Positions 38,315 to 47,532 of a stretch of DNA of 64,000 nucleotides are shown in pieces. The notes beneath the pieces are model-generated. The model was not told the origin of the DNA. It did no database searches and saw only the letters and a list, made by a program, of their open reading frames with translations. The first letter of the stretch is position 1. Each line of letters starts with the position of its first letter. Position numbers and translations under genes: made by a program. The stretch comes from MESE01 sp036675035 (GTDB lineage: Bacteria > Pseudomonadota > Gammaproteobacteria > Burkholderiales > Burkholderiaceae_D), in the NCBI GenBank assembly GCA_036675035.1, contig JAKFFO010000071.1, positions 15,558 to 79,557 on the forward strand, given 5' to 3'.

Positions 38315-38968
38315 TTATCTTGTCGCCGACTGTGCCACCGCCGGATTCAAGCTATAGGTACCGACAATGCTTGCTTCGGCCAGAATATGATTGCGAATCG
38401 CATCACGTACTTGCGCACCGGTGAATTTTCCTTCGACCGGCAATCGCGCGATATTCACTGCATACATTGTGAAAACATAATGATGAATTATCGAATCGTT
38501 CCACGGTGGGCAAGGGCCGTCATAGCCGAAATAATCGCCCGCCATGTCCGAGTCGCCGGCAAACCAGCCGGTATAGTCGTTGAGGCCCTGACGGGCGCCG
38601 GTCGTTGCATGACTGGCTATTTCAGGGCCGGATTTTCCGTGCGGTTGTATGCCGTCGGAAAATTCGCCGGCCTGTATCATTTTCAAGTTCGCCGGCAAGT
38701 CAACCAGAACCCAATGAAAGAAATCGACGCGCGGCAAATCCGCCGGCACCGTTTTTCCTTCCTGATTCACATCGTCACCACGTGACGGCACATCGCGGTC
38801 GTGGCAGATCAGCACCAATGACTTTGCCTCGTTCGGAACATCGTTCCAGGCGAGATGGGGATTTCTGTTATTGGCAAGGGCAACATGTGCCACCGGATCA
38901 ATGACGCCAAACGCAAACTGGCCTGGAATAGTGGCTCCGTCCCTGAATGAATCGCTCCAAAGTTTCAT
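38315..38968 (-). CDS. YbhB/YbcL (Raf kinase inhibitor-like) PEBP protein
   Basis: 217 residues with the PEBP fold signatures: NPHLAW near residue 35, LVLICHDRDVP, FFHWVLVDLP, the G-P-C-PP ligand loop (YDGPCPPWNDSIIHHYVF) and the terminal YSL. Bacterial PEBPs lack a defined role. ATG selected because AGGAG lies six bases upstream; an overlapping ATG two codons earlier is the alternative. First of a pair with the histidine phosphatase. Confidence 0.88.
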   Translation of the reverse strand: MKLWSDSFRDGATIPGQFAFGVIDPVAHVALANNRNPHLAWNDVPNEAKSLVLICHDRDVPSRGDDVNQEGKTVPADLPRVDFFHWVLVDLPANLKMIQAGEFSDGIQPHGKSGPEIASHATTGARQGLNDYTGWFAGDSDMAGDYFGYDGPCPPWNDSIIHHYVFTMYAVNIARLPVEGKFTGAQVRDAIRNHILAEASIVGTYSLNPAVAQSATR

Positions 38969-39048
38969 GCTCATCTCCTGTGGTGTGCAAATCAAATTGA
39001 ATTGGATACAGCTTGCTGACCCTCGTTCAGAAAACCGGCATGCAAGTT

Positions 39049-39498
39049 CTATGGTTGCGGCTTTACCTGCAGCCAGAAGGTGACCGGCCCATCGTTAATC
39101 AATGACACCTGCATATGCGCGCCGAAGCGCCCTGTTTCGACCACCGGGTGCCTTGCCCGCGCTTGCGCAACGAAATAATCGAACAGCGCCGCGCCCTTTT
39201 CGGGGGCGGCCGCCGGCGTGAATGACGGCCGCGTTCCGGATCGGGTATCCGCGGCCAGCGTAAATTGCGGCACCAGCAGCAGGCCGCCTGCTACATCAGC
39301 GACACTTCGGTTCATCTTGCCGTTGTCGTCCGAAAATACACGGTATGCGAGAAGCTTGCTTAGTAACGCATCGGCTTGCATTTCTGTGTCGTCGCGTTCC
39401 GCACAAATCAAAGCCATCAAGCCGGCACCGATCGCAGCTATCGTGGCCCCCTCAACCGCTACTGATGCGTGCGTCACACGCTGCAGCAAACCGATCAA
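39049..39498 (-). CDS. dtd: D-aminoacyl-tRNA deacylase
   Basis: 149 residues, removing D-amino acids (and glycine) from mischarged tRNA. Diagnostic motifs: PQFTLAAD (variant of SQFTL) and INDGPVT, which carries the cross-subunit Gly-cisPro. It starts at TTG: the TTGA overlap with the tyrS stop and the standard MIGLLQRVTHASV N-terminus leave no better choice. Functional link with tyrS is direct, since D-Tyr-tRNA is its classic substrate. Confidence 0.93.
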   Translation of the reverse strand: MIGLLQRVTHASVAVEGATIAAIGAGLMALICAERDDTEMQADALLSKLLAYRVFSDDNGKMNRSVADVAGGLLLVPQFTLAADTRSGTRPSFTPAAAPEKGAALFDYFVAQARARHPVVETGRFGAHMQVSLINDGPVTFWLQVKPQP

Positions 39499-40766
39499 TT
39501 CAATGTCACCCGTGCGAATTTCCGCTTTCCGACTTGCACCACAAAAGTCCCCGCTTCCAGCCGCAAGCCCTTGTCACTGACGGCGGCGCCATCGATACGC
39601 ACACCGCCTTGCTCCACCATGCGCAAGGCCTCGGAAGTAGACGGGCAAAGATTGGCTTGCTTCAGTACCTGCCCAATCCCGAGCGGCGCCCCGGTCAGCA
39701 AAACTTGCGGGATATCGTCGGGTATGCCGCCTCTTGCGCGATTGTTGAAATCCTGCAACGCATCTTCGGCGGCACGGCGGGAATGGAATCGCTCCACGAT
39801 CTCCTGCGCCAATAACACCTTGATATCGCGTGGATTGCGTCCCCCGTCGACTTCTTGCTTGAATCGCGAAATTTCAGCAATTGAGCGAAACGACAGCAAA
39901 TCGTAGTATCGCCACATCATCACGTCGGAAATGCTCATCACCTTGGCGAACATGGTATTGGCGGGCTCGGTTATACCAATATAGTTGCCTTTGGATTTGG
40001 ACATCTTCTCGACCCCGTCCAATCCTTCGAGCAGCGGCATGGTAAGAACGCATTGCGGCTCCTGCCCATAATTTTTCTGCAATTCGCGGCCGACCAGCAG
40101 ATTGAATTTCTGGTCGGTCCCGCCGAGCTCCAGGTCCGAGCGTAATGCGACGGAATCGTACCCTTGCATCAGCGGATACAGGAGTTCATGCACCGAAATC
40201 GGCGTACCTGCCTTGAAGCGCTTGGTAAAATCTTCACGCTCCAGAATGCGGGCCACTGTATATTTTGCAGCCAGCTCGATCATTCCACGCGCGCCGAGCG
40301 GATCGGACCATTCGGAGTTGTATCGGATTTCAGTCCTGGCGGGATCCAGAACCAGGCTGGCTTGAGCAAAGTAGGTTTTGGCATTTTGCTCGATCTGCTC
40401 TCGCGTCAACGGCGGCCGAGTAACGTTTCGGCCCGAGGGGTCGCCGATCATCGACGTAAAATCGCCAATCAAAAATATTACCGTATGGCCTAAATCTTGC
40501 AGTTGACGCATCTTGTTGAGCACGACTGTATGCCCGAGATGCAAATCCGGCGCGGTCGGGTCCAGCCCCAGCTTGATTCGCAGCGGCTTGCCGGTTCTTT
40601 CAGAACTTACCAGCTTCTGCGCGAATTCTCCCTCGATCAGTAGTTCGTCGATGCCGCGCTTGGTGATCGCCATTGCCTCCTGCACAACATCGGATAATAC
40701 GAGCGATTTCTGAGGAGCGCCATCAAGCGGTGCAGGTGATTTGTTTGACAATTGATCTGCGTCCAT
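39495..40766 (-). CDS. tyrS: Tyrosyl-tRNA synthetase
   Basis: 423-residue class Ic synthetase: Rossmann domain with HLGH (HIGH-type) and KMSKSKGN, anticodon-binding domain, and a C-terminal S4-like RNA-binding domain (about 360-423). ATG at MDADQLSN matches the family; the long upstream frame runs through the divergent promoter and M23 gene and is spurious. Coupled to dtd by a TTGA overlap. Confidence 0.96.
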   Translation of the reverse strand: MDADQLSNKSPAPLDGAPQKSLVLSDVVQEAMAITKRGIDELLIEGEFAQKLVSSERTGKPLRIKLGLDPTAPDLHLGHTVVLNKMRQLQDLGHTVIFLIGDFTSMIGDPSGRNVTRPPLTREQIEQNAKTYFAQASLVLDPARTEIRYNSEWSDPLGARGMIELAAKYTVARILEREDFTKRFKAGTPISVHELLYPLMQGYDSVALRSDLELGGTDQKFNLLVGRELQKNYGQEPQCVLTMPLLEGLDGVEKMSKSKGNYIGITEPANTMFAKVMSISDVMMWRYYDLLSFRSIAEISRFKQEVDGGRNPRDIKVLLAQEIVERFHSRRAAEDALQDFNNRARGGIPDDIPQVLLTGAPLGIGQVLKQANLCPSTSEALRMVEQGGVRIDGAAVSDKGLRLEAGTFVVQVGKRKFARVTLN

Positions 40767-40812
40767 AGGTCTAAGGAAAATGAAATTTAAGGAAAAATCC
40801 GTGCAATGCGTT

Positions 40813-40821
40813 TGATATAAT
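40813..40821 (+). promoter_or_regulatory. Extended -10 promoter of the M23 peptidase gene
   Basis: TGATATAAT, a perfect extended -10, 86 bases before the peptidase start codon; no -35 is needed for this class. It lies in the 140-base gap shared with the divergent tyrS. Confidence 0.55.
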
Positions 40822-40906
40822 TCCCCTCCAACCAACCTTGCCGTCTGACAACTCAGCAGAAATCCTGAGAAGGTAATCAGGGAAACGGTAAATTTTAACG
40901 TATTGC

Positions 40907-42274
40907 ATGATCGCCATAGACAAATTACTGAATGCTCGCACCCACGGCCGGTGGTTGCTTGGCACTTCACGAAAAACGCGCATCGTCTCGGGAACCGCAT
41001 TATTTTTTGCGGCCTGTGCCTTCGGTGCCGCAGGTGTCGCTCCGATGGCGCCGGATGCGTCCGATCTGCCCGTTCGATCCATTGCCCAGGAACTTGCACT
41101 GCCCGACCTTGCCGAGCAAATCGCTTCGCTGGAACAATCACCCCGGATTTATATCAGCGAAGAACGGGTTCGCCCGGGCGATACACTGGCAACATTGATG
41201 AATCGCCTCGGCGTTGACGACCAAGCGGCGACGGCCTTCATGAAGTCGGATCCCGCAGCCCGCCAGATTTTGCAATTGAAAGCAGGTAAGCGAGTACAAG
41301 TCCAGACTACCGAAAATGGTGAACTGCAGTGGTTGAGCACGACGGTCGTTGACGGCCGCGACGAACCGGTCAAGACGATTCTGATCAAGCGCGAGGGCGA
41401 AGGATTCAAGGCATCGGAGTCTTCCGCCGTTCCGGAAAAGCGTATCGAAATGCGTACGGCGGAAATCAAGTCATCGCTGTTCGCCGCGACCGACGCAGCG
41501 CGGATACCTGATCCGATCGCGATGCAGATCGTCAATATGTTCGCGACGAATATCGATTTTGCGTCCGATCTGCGCCGTGGCGACCGCTTTAACGTTGTAT
41601 ATGAAACGTTCTGGCAAGGCGGCGAGTATATTCGTACCGGGCGGGTGCTGGCAGCGGAATTTCATAACGACGGCAACCATTATCAATCGGTCTGGTTTGA
41701 CGATCCGGGCAGCAGCCATGGTGGCGGATACTATGGCTTTGATGGAAGGTCGCTGAAGAAGGCCTTCCTGAAGTCACCCTTGGAGTTTTCCAGAATTTCG
41801 TCCGGCTTCTCGGTTCGCCGCCATCCGATTTCCGGTCGATGGAAGGCCCACAAGGGCGTTGATTTCGCCGCCGCAACCGGCACACCAATCCGTGCATCGG
41901 GCGATGGTGTGATCGACTTTATCGGCATTAAAGGCGGTTACGGAAATGCCATCGTGATCAAGCACTGGTCCAACTATTCAACCTTGTATGCGCACATGAG
42001 CCGTTTCGCCAAGGGTATTCGCAAAGGCACGAAGGTCAGCCAGGGCGAAGTCATCGGCCATGTGGGGTCAACCGGCTGGTCTACCGGACCGCATTTGCAT
42101 TATGAGTTCCGGGTCAATAACGTACCGCGCAATCCGCTTTCGATCGATGTACCGAATGCACACCCGCTGACCGGTGCGCAGCTGAAGCGTTTCCAGCTTG
42201 TTGCGAACGACATGACACATCGCTTCGCTTTGCTGAATCCGCCCGATAACCGTCTCAAGCTTGCATCGAAGTAG
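40907..42274 (+). CDS. M23-family peptidoglycan DD-endopeptidase
   Basis: 455 residues: an N-terminal membrane anchor or uncleaved signal (about 26-46), a LysM/OapA-like region (about 80-150), an intermediate domain, and the LytM (M23) catalytic domain at about 300-420. The zinc and catalytic residues are present in RHPISGRWKAHKGVDF and HLHYEF. It resembles MepM-type endopeptidases that open cross-links for wall growth. Followed by anmK, pairing murein cleavage with recycling of its products. Confidence 0.9.
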   Translation: MIAIDKLLNARTHGRWLLGTSRKTRIVSGTALFFAACAFGAAGVAPMAPDASDLPVRSIAQELALPDLAEQIASLEQSPRIYISEERVRPGDTLATLMNRLGVDDQAATAFMKSDPAARQILQLKAGKRVQVQTTENGELQWLSTTVVDGRDEPVKTILIKREGEGFKASESSAVPEKRIEMRTAEIKSSLFAATDAARIPDPIAMQIVNMFATNIDFASDLRRGDRFNVVYETFWQGGEYIRTGRVLAAEFHNDGNHYQSVWFDDPGSSHGGGYYGFDGRSLKKAFLKSPLEFSRISSGFSVRRHPISGRWKAHKGVDFAAATGTPIRASGDGVIDFIGIKGGYGNAIVIKHWSNYSTLYAHMSRFAKGIRKGTKVSQGEVIGHVGSTGWSTGPHLHYEFRVNNVPRNPLSIDVPNAHPLTGAQLKRFQLVANDMTHRFALLNPPDNRLKLASK

Positions 42275-42369
42275 AATCGTCCATTTAGGAGTTGCTGTCG
42301 CGGGCATTCGCCCTCTGATGCTGCCCCCGGTAGCCACCACTCGAATCGGCCGACGTCGAACGGTATCTT

Positions 42370-43515
42370 ATGTCCTCGCCACATTCCTCCAGTTCACTTG
42401 TCATTGGCCTCATGTCCGGCACCAGCCTGGACGGCGTTGACGGAGTTCTCGCGGCATTTCCCAAGGATTTTTCGCGCGGACGCATCGATAGCTTGGCATC
42501 TGCGTATGTCCCGTTTCCATCCACGCTGCGCAATGATTTGATGGGCTTGCAATCCGCAGGCGCCGATGAAATTCATCGCGAGGCGATGGTCGCCAATACC
42601 TTGGCACAATACTATGCCGATTGTGTCAAAGAATTACTTGAGCAGGCTGGCGTGCCACCTTCCGATGTGCGCGCCATTGGCGTTCACGGACAGACAATCA
42701 GGCATCAACCCGCGCTGGGTTATACCCGCCAAACCAATAATCCGGCGCTTCTGGCCGAACTGACAGGCATCGACGTGATCGCGGATTTCCGCAGCCGGGA
42801 TATTTCCGCCGGCGGTCAGGGCGCGCCCCTGGTGCCTGCGTTCCATCAAGCCATCTTTGCCGCCGACGATGTCCAGCGCGTCGTCGTCAACATCGGTGGC
42901 ATCAGCAACATCAGCGTCCTTGGAAATAAAGCAAATAACCGCGTAATCGGATTTGACACCGGCCCCGGAAACGCGTTGATGGATGCCTGGATTGGCAGTC
43001 ACTTGAATGAAAGGTATGACGCAGGTGGCGTATGGGCAGCGAGCGGAAAAATAATTTCAGACTTGCTTGATGAGTTACGAAGTGAACCGTTTTTTTCGCT
43101 ACCGCCGCCAAAGAGTACAGGGCGCGACCTGTTTCATCCGGATTGGCTCGCAAGCAAACTTGCATCGTATGCCAATGCAACGCCATCGGATGTCCAGGCT
43201 ACGCTTGCCGCGTTGACCGCTACCACAGTGGCGGACGCGATAGCCGCACATGCAAAAGAGGCCAAGGAGGTCTATGTGTGCGGCGGCGGCGCCTATAACA
43301 GTCATTTGATGACCCAGCTGCAGCAGGCTTTGGTCGACAACAACCAATCGGCCGTTGTTTCGTCAACAGCAGCACTCGGGATACCGCCGAACAACGTGGA
43401 AGCGCTTGCGTTCGCATGGTTGGCGCATCGGTTCATCGAGCGCAAGGCCGGGAATCTGCCCGATGTGACGGGGGCGAAGGGCGGCCGGATCCTGGGTGCG
43501 CTCTACCCGGCTTGA
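42370..43515 (+). CDS. anmK: Anhydro-N-acetylmuramic acid kinase
   Basis: 381 residues, ASKHA-fold kinase that hydrolyses and phosphorylates 1,6-anhydro-MurNAc to MurNAc-6-phosphate in peptidoglycan recycling. Motifs: GLMSGTSLDGVDG (phosphate loop), HGQTIRH, ADFRSRDISAGGQGAPLVP, NIGGISN and FDTGPGNALMD. Ninety-five bases after the M23 gene, likely the same transcript. A bidirectional terminator follows. Confidence 0.95.
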   Translation: MSSPHSSSSLVIGLMSGTSLDGVDGVLAAFPKDFSRGRIDSLASAYVPFPSTLRNDLMGLQSAGADEIHREAMVANTLAQYYADCVKELLEQAGVPPSDVRAIGVHGQTIRHQPALGYTRQTNNPALLAELTGIDVIADFRSRDISAGGQGAPLVPAFHQAIFAADDVQRVVVNIGGISNISVLGNKANNRVIGFDTGPGNALMDAWIGSHLNERYDAGGVWAASGKIISDLLDELRSEPFFSLPPPKSTGRDLFHPDWLASKLASYANATPSDVQATLAALTATTVADAIAAHAKEAKEVYVCGGGAYNSHLMTQLQQALVDNNQSAVVSSTAALGIPPNNVEALAFAWLAHRFIERKAGNLPDVTGAKGGRILGALYPA

Positions 43516-43540
43516 ACGACCCGCAGATGCATTTCCCATA

Positions 43541-43570
43541 AAAAAAGCGCAGAAAAATCTGCGCTTTTTT
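43541..43570. terminator. Bidirectional terminator between anmK and erpA
   Basis: AAAAAAGCGCAGA and TCTGCGCTTTTTT with an AAAA loop; A- and T-runs serve both convergent transcripts. Confidence 0.88.
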
Positions 43571-43585
43571 TTCAATTGATGAACG

Positions 43586-43936
43586 TCATGCAGAAAAAGA
43601 CGATCCGCAGCCGCAAGTGGTTGTCGCATTCGGATTTTTGATTACAAACTGCGCACCTTCCAGATCGTCCTTGTAATCGATTTCCGCGCCCACCAAATAT
43701 TGATAGCTCATTGAATCGATCAGCAAATGCACCCCATTCTTGGTCATGGTGGTGTCGTCTTCGTTGACGATTTCATCGAAGGTAAAGCCGTACTGAAAAC
43801 CGGAACATCCTCCGCCCTGTACGAACACGCGAAGTTTCAGGTCGGGATTGCCTTCCTCTTCAATCAATTGTGCAACTTTTGTTGCCGCGCTATCCGAAAA
43901 AACAATCGGTGCGGGCATTTCTGAAACTGCATTCAT
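43586..43936 (-). CDS. erpA: A-type iron-sulfur cluster insertion protein ErpA
   Basis: 116 residues. The three cluster-binding cysteines are C44 (GGGCSGFQ), C108 and C110 (CGCGSSF). ErpA delivers Fe-S clusters to enzymes including those of isoprenoid synthesis. AGGAG ribosome site before the ATG. Last of the group argC-DUF6776-bactofilin-erpA, 51 bases after bactofilin. Confidence 0.93.
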   Translation of the reverse strand: MNAVSEMPAPIVFSDSAATKVAQLIEEEGNPDLKLRVFVQGGGCSGFQYGFTFDEIVNEDDTTMTKNGVHLLIDSMSYQYLVGAEIDYKDDLEGAQFVIKNPNATTTCGCGSSFSA

Positions 43937-43987
43937 TTCGGGCTCCTACTTGGCAGACAATGACCTATTATAAGTCTTCGATGCTGA

Positions 43988-44392
43988 TTACGCATTCGAT
44001 GCCGCAAGCTTGGGCGGAGCCAGTTTCAATACCTGCTCGCCGACCTGATCATGTGTCAACTTACCCGACACCAATGCGCCACCGTGCATTTCCAACGCTT
44101 TGTAATATACATCACCTGTTATGCGGGCCTTCGGCTGCAATTCAAGCAGTTCCGATGAATAAACCGGACCAACGATTTCCCCATTGACGACAAGATGCGC
44201 AACCCTGATTTCACCCTCGACCTTTGCCTGTTCGGAAATGACCAGCATGCTGGTGTCGCCTGCTTCGGCGATGACGTTACCAATAACATGACCATCAATG
44301 CGCAAGCCGCCCTTGAAATGCAGATTGCCCTCTATCTTGGTCGATGCACCTATAAGACTATCGATCGTATTTTTTGCTTTGTGGCCAAACAT
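43988..44392 (-). CDS. Bactofilin (polymer-forming cytoskeletal protein)
   Basis: 134 residues with a right-handed beta-helix bactofilin (CcmA) core (about 15-110; repeats such as IEGNLHFKGGLRIDGHVIGNV) and short disordered ends. Bactofilins assemble without nucleotide and often direct M23 peptidases at the cell surface; an M23 gene lies 3 kb away on the other strand, which is suggestive only. AGGAG before the ATG. Eleven bases after the DUF6776 stop. Confidence 0.9.
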   Translation of the reverse strand: MFGHKAKNTIDSLIGASTKIEGNLHFKGGLRIDGHVIGNVIAEAGDTSMLVISEQAKVEGEIRVAHLVVNGEIVGPVYSSELLELQPKARITGDVYYKALEMHGGALVSGKLTHDQVGEQVLKLAPPKLAASNA

Positions 44393-44403
44393 GCGGCTCT
44401 CCT

Positions 44404-45186
44404 TTACAAATTGGCAGACTGCTGTGCGCGAATTTGCCCTTTTTCAAGCACTTTAGCCTGGACGGCCTTGACCACTGCCCCCTCAGGCAAGGTCAAGGTA
44501 CCTTCCACGCGCTGATAGTGCCTAAAGCCGAGTTTCAACTTATTAGCGTCGTCCGTATTTCCTCGTGGAAATACGATCATAGCACTTTTACCGGCCTGCA
44601 CAACAGTCACCACAAATTGTAAATCCCCTACAAAATCCCGACCACCTTTCCCGCCTTGCATAATCAACAAACGATATCGAAGTTGATTTGGCGCAATGAG
44701 ATCGACCTTCAGGCGCCTGATCGAGATTCCACTGCCAGTGTCAGCCGGCAACAGTTTTTCAAAGAACGCGAGGTCTTCTTTCAGTTTGGCATTTTCGGAC
44801 TCGAGTATTTTTACCTGCGCGGCAAGTTGCTTCTGTACCGAGCGCTCAATATTGAGCTGGCTTTCGGCCGAATTGACGGTACTCGAATATCGGTCACGCT
44901 CGAGCGTGAGTTGCTCGACCCGCTCCTGAAGATCTTCCATTTGTGCGATCGAGGGCGCCGAGCCGAAACCCGCAAAGCTGCGACCCAGATCATAAGTCCA
45001 CATTGCGATTGCACTTGCCAAGCCCAGTACGATTGCAATAACAGCCACTTTCAGTGGCCACGGCAATTGGGTTTTGATGGTCATTTTCGGCGCCGATATT
45101 GAATGGCGCCGAAACCAGAGCTTCAGCTTCACAGAGGAAAATTTTGAAATTCGTGCATGATGGTGATGGGTGCGATTGGCACTCAA
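44404..45186 (-). CDS. DUF6776 membrane coiled-coil protein
   Basis: 260 residues: a basic, His-rich N-terminus (four consecutive His), a transmembrane helix at about 45-65, a coiled coil (about 80-140, many Glu/Gln/Leu), and a beta-rich C-terminal domain. It matches DUF6776, a family regularly found between argC and bactofilin in Burkholderiales; function unknown. Its ATG overlaps the argC stop by four bases. The topology suggests an inner-membrane partner of the bactofilin. Confidence 0.82.
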   Translation of the reverse strand: MSANRTHHHHARISKFSSVKLKLWFRRHSISAPKMTIKTQLPWPLKVAVIAIVLGLASAIAMWTYDLGRSFAGFGSAPSIAQMEDLQERVEQLTLERDRYSSTVNSAESQLNIERSVQKQLAAQVKILESENAKLKEDLAFFEKLLPADTGSGISIRRLKVDLIAPNQLRYRLLIMQGGKGGRDFVGDLQFVVTVVQAGKSAMIVFPRGNTDDANKLKLGFRHYQRVEGTLTLPEGAVVKAVQAKVLEKGQIRAQQSANL

Positions 45187-46226
45187 GGCATTATCGGAAC
45201 GTGATTTAATCCGGTAGCTTCATCCAGTCCGAACATGATGTTCATGCACTGGACTCCTTGCCCTGCAGCGCCTTTGACCAGATTGTCTTCCACCACCAGA
45301 ATCACCAGCAAATCGCCATTGTCGGGACGATGCACAGCGATGCGCAGCATATTGGAAGCCCGTACCGAGCGTGTCTCGGGATGGCTGCCGTGAGGCATCA
45401 CATCGACAAACCGGTCATGCCGGAAATGATTCTCGTACAAGGATTGAAAATCGGTAGTACGCGCTTCCGGCAAAATAGTGGCATACAAGGTTGAATGAAT
45501 GCCGCGGATCATCGGCACCAGGTGCGGCACGAAGGTCAATCCAACTTTCCGCCCGGAGATTGCCTGCAAACCCTGGGTGGTTTCCGGCAGATGCCGATGT
45601 CCTTTGACACCATAGGCCTTGAAGTTATCGGAAGCCTCGGCCAGCAGGTTCGATACTTCCGCCTTCCGCCCTGCTCCGGACGCGCCTGATTTGCAATCGG
45701 CGATCAATGCGGTTTCATTTACCAGCGGCTTGTCGTGCGCAAGCAACGGCGCAAAGCCGAGTTGCATCGTGGTCGGATAACATCCGGGCAGGCCTATGAT
45801 GCGTGCGGTTTTGATCGCGTCACGATTGACTTCCGGCAGGCCGTACACCGCCTCTTTCAAGAGATCCGGACATGAATGTGGCATGCCGTACCACTTCTCG
45901 AATACCGCAGTGTCTTTTAATCGAAAATCAGCAGCGAGATCGATAACTTTGACACCGGCCGCCACCAATTCCGGAGCCTGCGCCATCGCAACGCCATGAG
46001 GCGTCGCAAAGAACACCACATCGCATTCCGTCAGCTTTGCCTTCTCGGGCGATGAAAATGCCAGCGATACATGGCCACGCAATGACGGATACATATCCGC
46101 CACGGGCATGCCGTCTTCCTTGCGCGAGGTAATTGCGGTCAATTTGACATGTGGGTGAGGTGCCAGCAACCGCAGCAATTCCACACCTGTGTAACCGGTT
46201 CCCCCAACGATACCAACTTTGATCAT
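45183..46226 (-). CDS. argC: N-acetyl-gamma-glutamyl-phosphate reductase
   Basis: 347 residues, third step of arginine synthesis. NADP motif GGTGYTGVELLRLL at the N-terminus and the active-site cysteine in LPGCYPTT. Ribosome site AGGAAAG. First gene of the argC-DUF6776-bactofilin-erpA group; separated from rpsI by a terminator. Confidence 0.96.
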   Translation of the reverse strand: MIKVGIVGGTGYTGVELLRLLAPHPHVKLTAITSRKEDGMPVADMYPSLRGHVSLAFSSPEKAKLTECDVVFFATPHGVAMAQAPELVAAGVKVIDLAADFRLKDTAVFEKWYGMPHSCPDLLKEAVYGLPEVNRDAIKTARIIGLPGCYPTTMQLGFAPLLAHDKPLVNETALIADCKSGASGAGRKAEVSNLLAEASDNFKAYGVKGHRHLPETTQGLQAISGRKVGLTFVPHLVPMIRGIHSTLYATILPEARTTDFQSLYENHFRHDRFVDVMPHGSHPETRSVRASNMLRIAVHRPDNGDLLVILVVEDNLVKGAAGQGVQCMNIMFGLDEATGLNHVPIMP

Positions 46227-46340
46227 TTGCTTTCCTGAGCTTGACTCACTTTGTTTTTTTATTTTAACAGGCGATGCAGTTCGCGGTAACTGCCGTTTTA
46301 TCGCAATCCGGCCAATGGCACAAATGGCACGACCAAATAC

Positions 46341-46373
46341 AAAAAGCCGCCAGGCGCAAACCGGGCGGCTTTT
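46341..46373 (-). terminator. Terminator of rplM-rpsI
   Basis: GCCGCC/GGCGGC stem with a GC-rich loop, followed on the minus strand by TTTTTG; A/T tracts on both sides. Confidence 0.8.
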
Positions 46374-46393
46374 CGATATGTCGAAAACGCAGA

Positions 46394-46786
46394 TTAGCGC
46401 TTGGAGAATTGCTTTGCGCGACGTGCTTTGCGCAAACCAACCTTTTTACGCTCGACTTCACGCGCATCGCGAGTCACGAAACCGGCCTTGGCCAGTTCGG
46501 GCTTCAAAGTTGCATCATAGTCGATCAGCGCACGGGTAATACCATGACGCACTGCTCCGGCTTGACCGGATTCACCACCGCCGTTGACATTGACCATGAT
46601 ATCGAAACGCTCGACATTGTTGGTCAGTTCCAGCGGCTGACGAATAACCATCAAACCGGTTTCACGCGAAAAATACTCGTTCGCAGGCTTGCCGTTGACG
46701 ACGATCTGGCCCGAGCCGGATTTGATGAACACCCGCGCCACTGCACTCTTGCGACGGCCGGTTCCGTAATTGTAGTTACCGATCAT
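46394..46786 (-). CDS. rpsI: 30S ribosomal protein S9
   Basis: 130 residues, standard length, ending in the basic KAPRR-like tail GLRKARRAKQFSKR that reaches the P-site tRNA. N-terminal YGTGRRKSAVARV is diagnostic. Nine bases after rplM. Confidence 0.98.
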   Translation of the reverse strand: MIGNYNYGTGRRKSAVARVFIKSGSGQIVVNGKPANEYFSRETGLMVIRQPLELTNNVERFDIMVNVNGGGESGQAGAVRHGITRALIDYDATLKPELAKAGFVTRDAREVERKKVGLRKARRAKQFSKR

Positions 46787-46795
46787 GTCTTTTCC

Positions 46796-47224
46796 TTAGA
46801 GTTCTAGTGCTTTGGGTTGCTGTGCAGTGTGCGGATGCGTTGCCTCTGCGTACACCTTGAGCTTTTTGATCATCGCGTAGCCGAGAGGGCCTTTAGGCAG
46901 CATGCCCTTGACCGCTTTTTCAAGCGCACGCCCCGGAAAACGCTGTTGCATCTTCACGAAATTGGTTTCATAAATGCCGCCCGGATAACCGGTGTGGCGA
47001 TAATATGTTTTATCTGTTGCCTTGGTGCCTGTGACGCGCAGCTTGCCTGCGTTGATCACGACAATGAAATCGCCCGTGTCGACGTGAGGGGTAAATTCCG
47101 GTTTGTGTTTGCCGCGCAATCGGAGTGCCACTTCGCTGGCAACACGTCCGAGGACTTTGTCCGTCGCGTCAATCACGAACCAGTCTCGCTTGACCTCGTG
47201 GCCTTTAGCGGAAAAGGTTTTCAT
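46796..47224 (-). CDS. rplM: 50S ribosomal protein L13
   Basis: 142 residues, standard length. DKVLGRVASEVALRLRGKHKPEFTPHVDTGD is the family core. TAGGAAG ribosome site. First gene of rplM-rpsI, driven by the promoter at 47340-47369; a small-RNA candidate lies just upstream on the same strand. Confidence 0.98.
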   Translation of the reverse strand: MKTFSAKGHEVKRDWFVIDATDKVLGRVASEVALRLRGKHKPEFTPHVDTGDFIVVINAGKLRVTGTKATDKTYYRHTGYPGGIYETNFVKMQQRFPGRALEKAVKGMLPKGPLGYAMIKKLKVYAEATHPHTAQQPKALEL

Positions 47225-47339
47225 GATGACTTCCTAACTAGATTGATTCGCTCAAATTGGTGGTTCCACGAACTCAATATTCCTGAATTTCGCAGACTCG
47301 TCCTTGTTATCTCTTCCTGAGCAAACAGAAGAACCTGAA

Positions 47340-47369
47340 ATTATATGCTTTTATGGCTTAACCCGTCAA
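47340..47369 (-). promoter_or_regulatory. rplM-rpsI promoter
   Basis: Minus strand TTGACG (47369-47364), 18-base spacer, perfect TATAAT (47345-47340). Transcription start expected near 47333, leaving a leader of about 110 bases. Confidence 0.65.
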
Positions 47370-47419
47370 TTTCCCTAATCCGAAATTTGATCACCCCACT
47401 TTCATCATCGCATTCGGGT

Positions 47420-47526
47420 AAAAAAAACCCGAAGCGACTGGCTTCGGGTTTAAATCCACATCAAACGAGGAGGTGGAGGAGACAAACGGGTGACTGTCAC
47501 CAGCAAGATGCATATGAACAATCGAT
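47420..47526 (-). ncRNA. Anti-Shine-Dalgarno small RNA candidate
   Basis: About 107 nt, read on the minus strand: short AU-rich 5' end, small hairpin GGTGACAGTCACC (47501-47489), an unpaired pyrimidine linker TCTCCTCCACCTCCTC (47482-47467) with two CCTCC copies complementary to ribosome binding sites, then a strong intrinsic terminator with 11-base stem AAACCCGAAGC/GCTTCGGGTTT and eight T. It has its own promoter. I recall an Rfam family of betaproteobacterial 'toxic small RNA' with anti-SD character; membership is not tested. Confidence 0.65.
47421..47451 (-). terminator. Intrinsic terminator of the small RNA
   Basis: Perfect 11-base stem with a five-base loop and a T8 tract on the minus strand; the same stem has only a short T-run on the plus strand. 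Confidence 0.85.
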
Positions 47527-47532
47527 GAAACA

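Noticed and set aside
40767..41141. N-terminal extension of TyrS by 125 residues
   Set aside because: It would run through the divergent promoter and antisense to the M23 gene; the standard TyrS length starts at 40766.
47467..47512. Very strong Shine-Dalgarno-like purine repeat on the plus strand
   Set aside because: The only following frame is 12 codons from a GTG. The minus-strand reading as an anti-SD linker with promoter and terminator explains it better.
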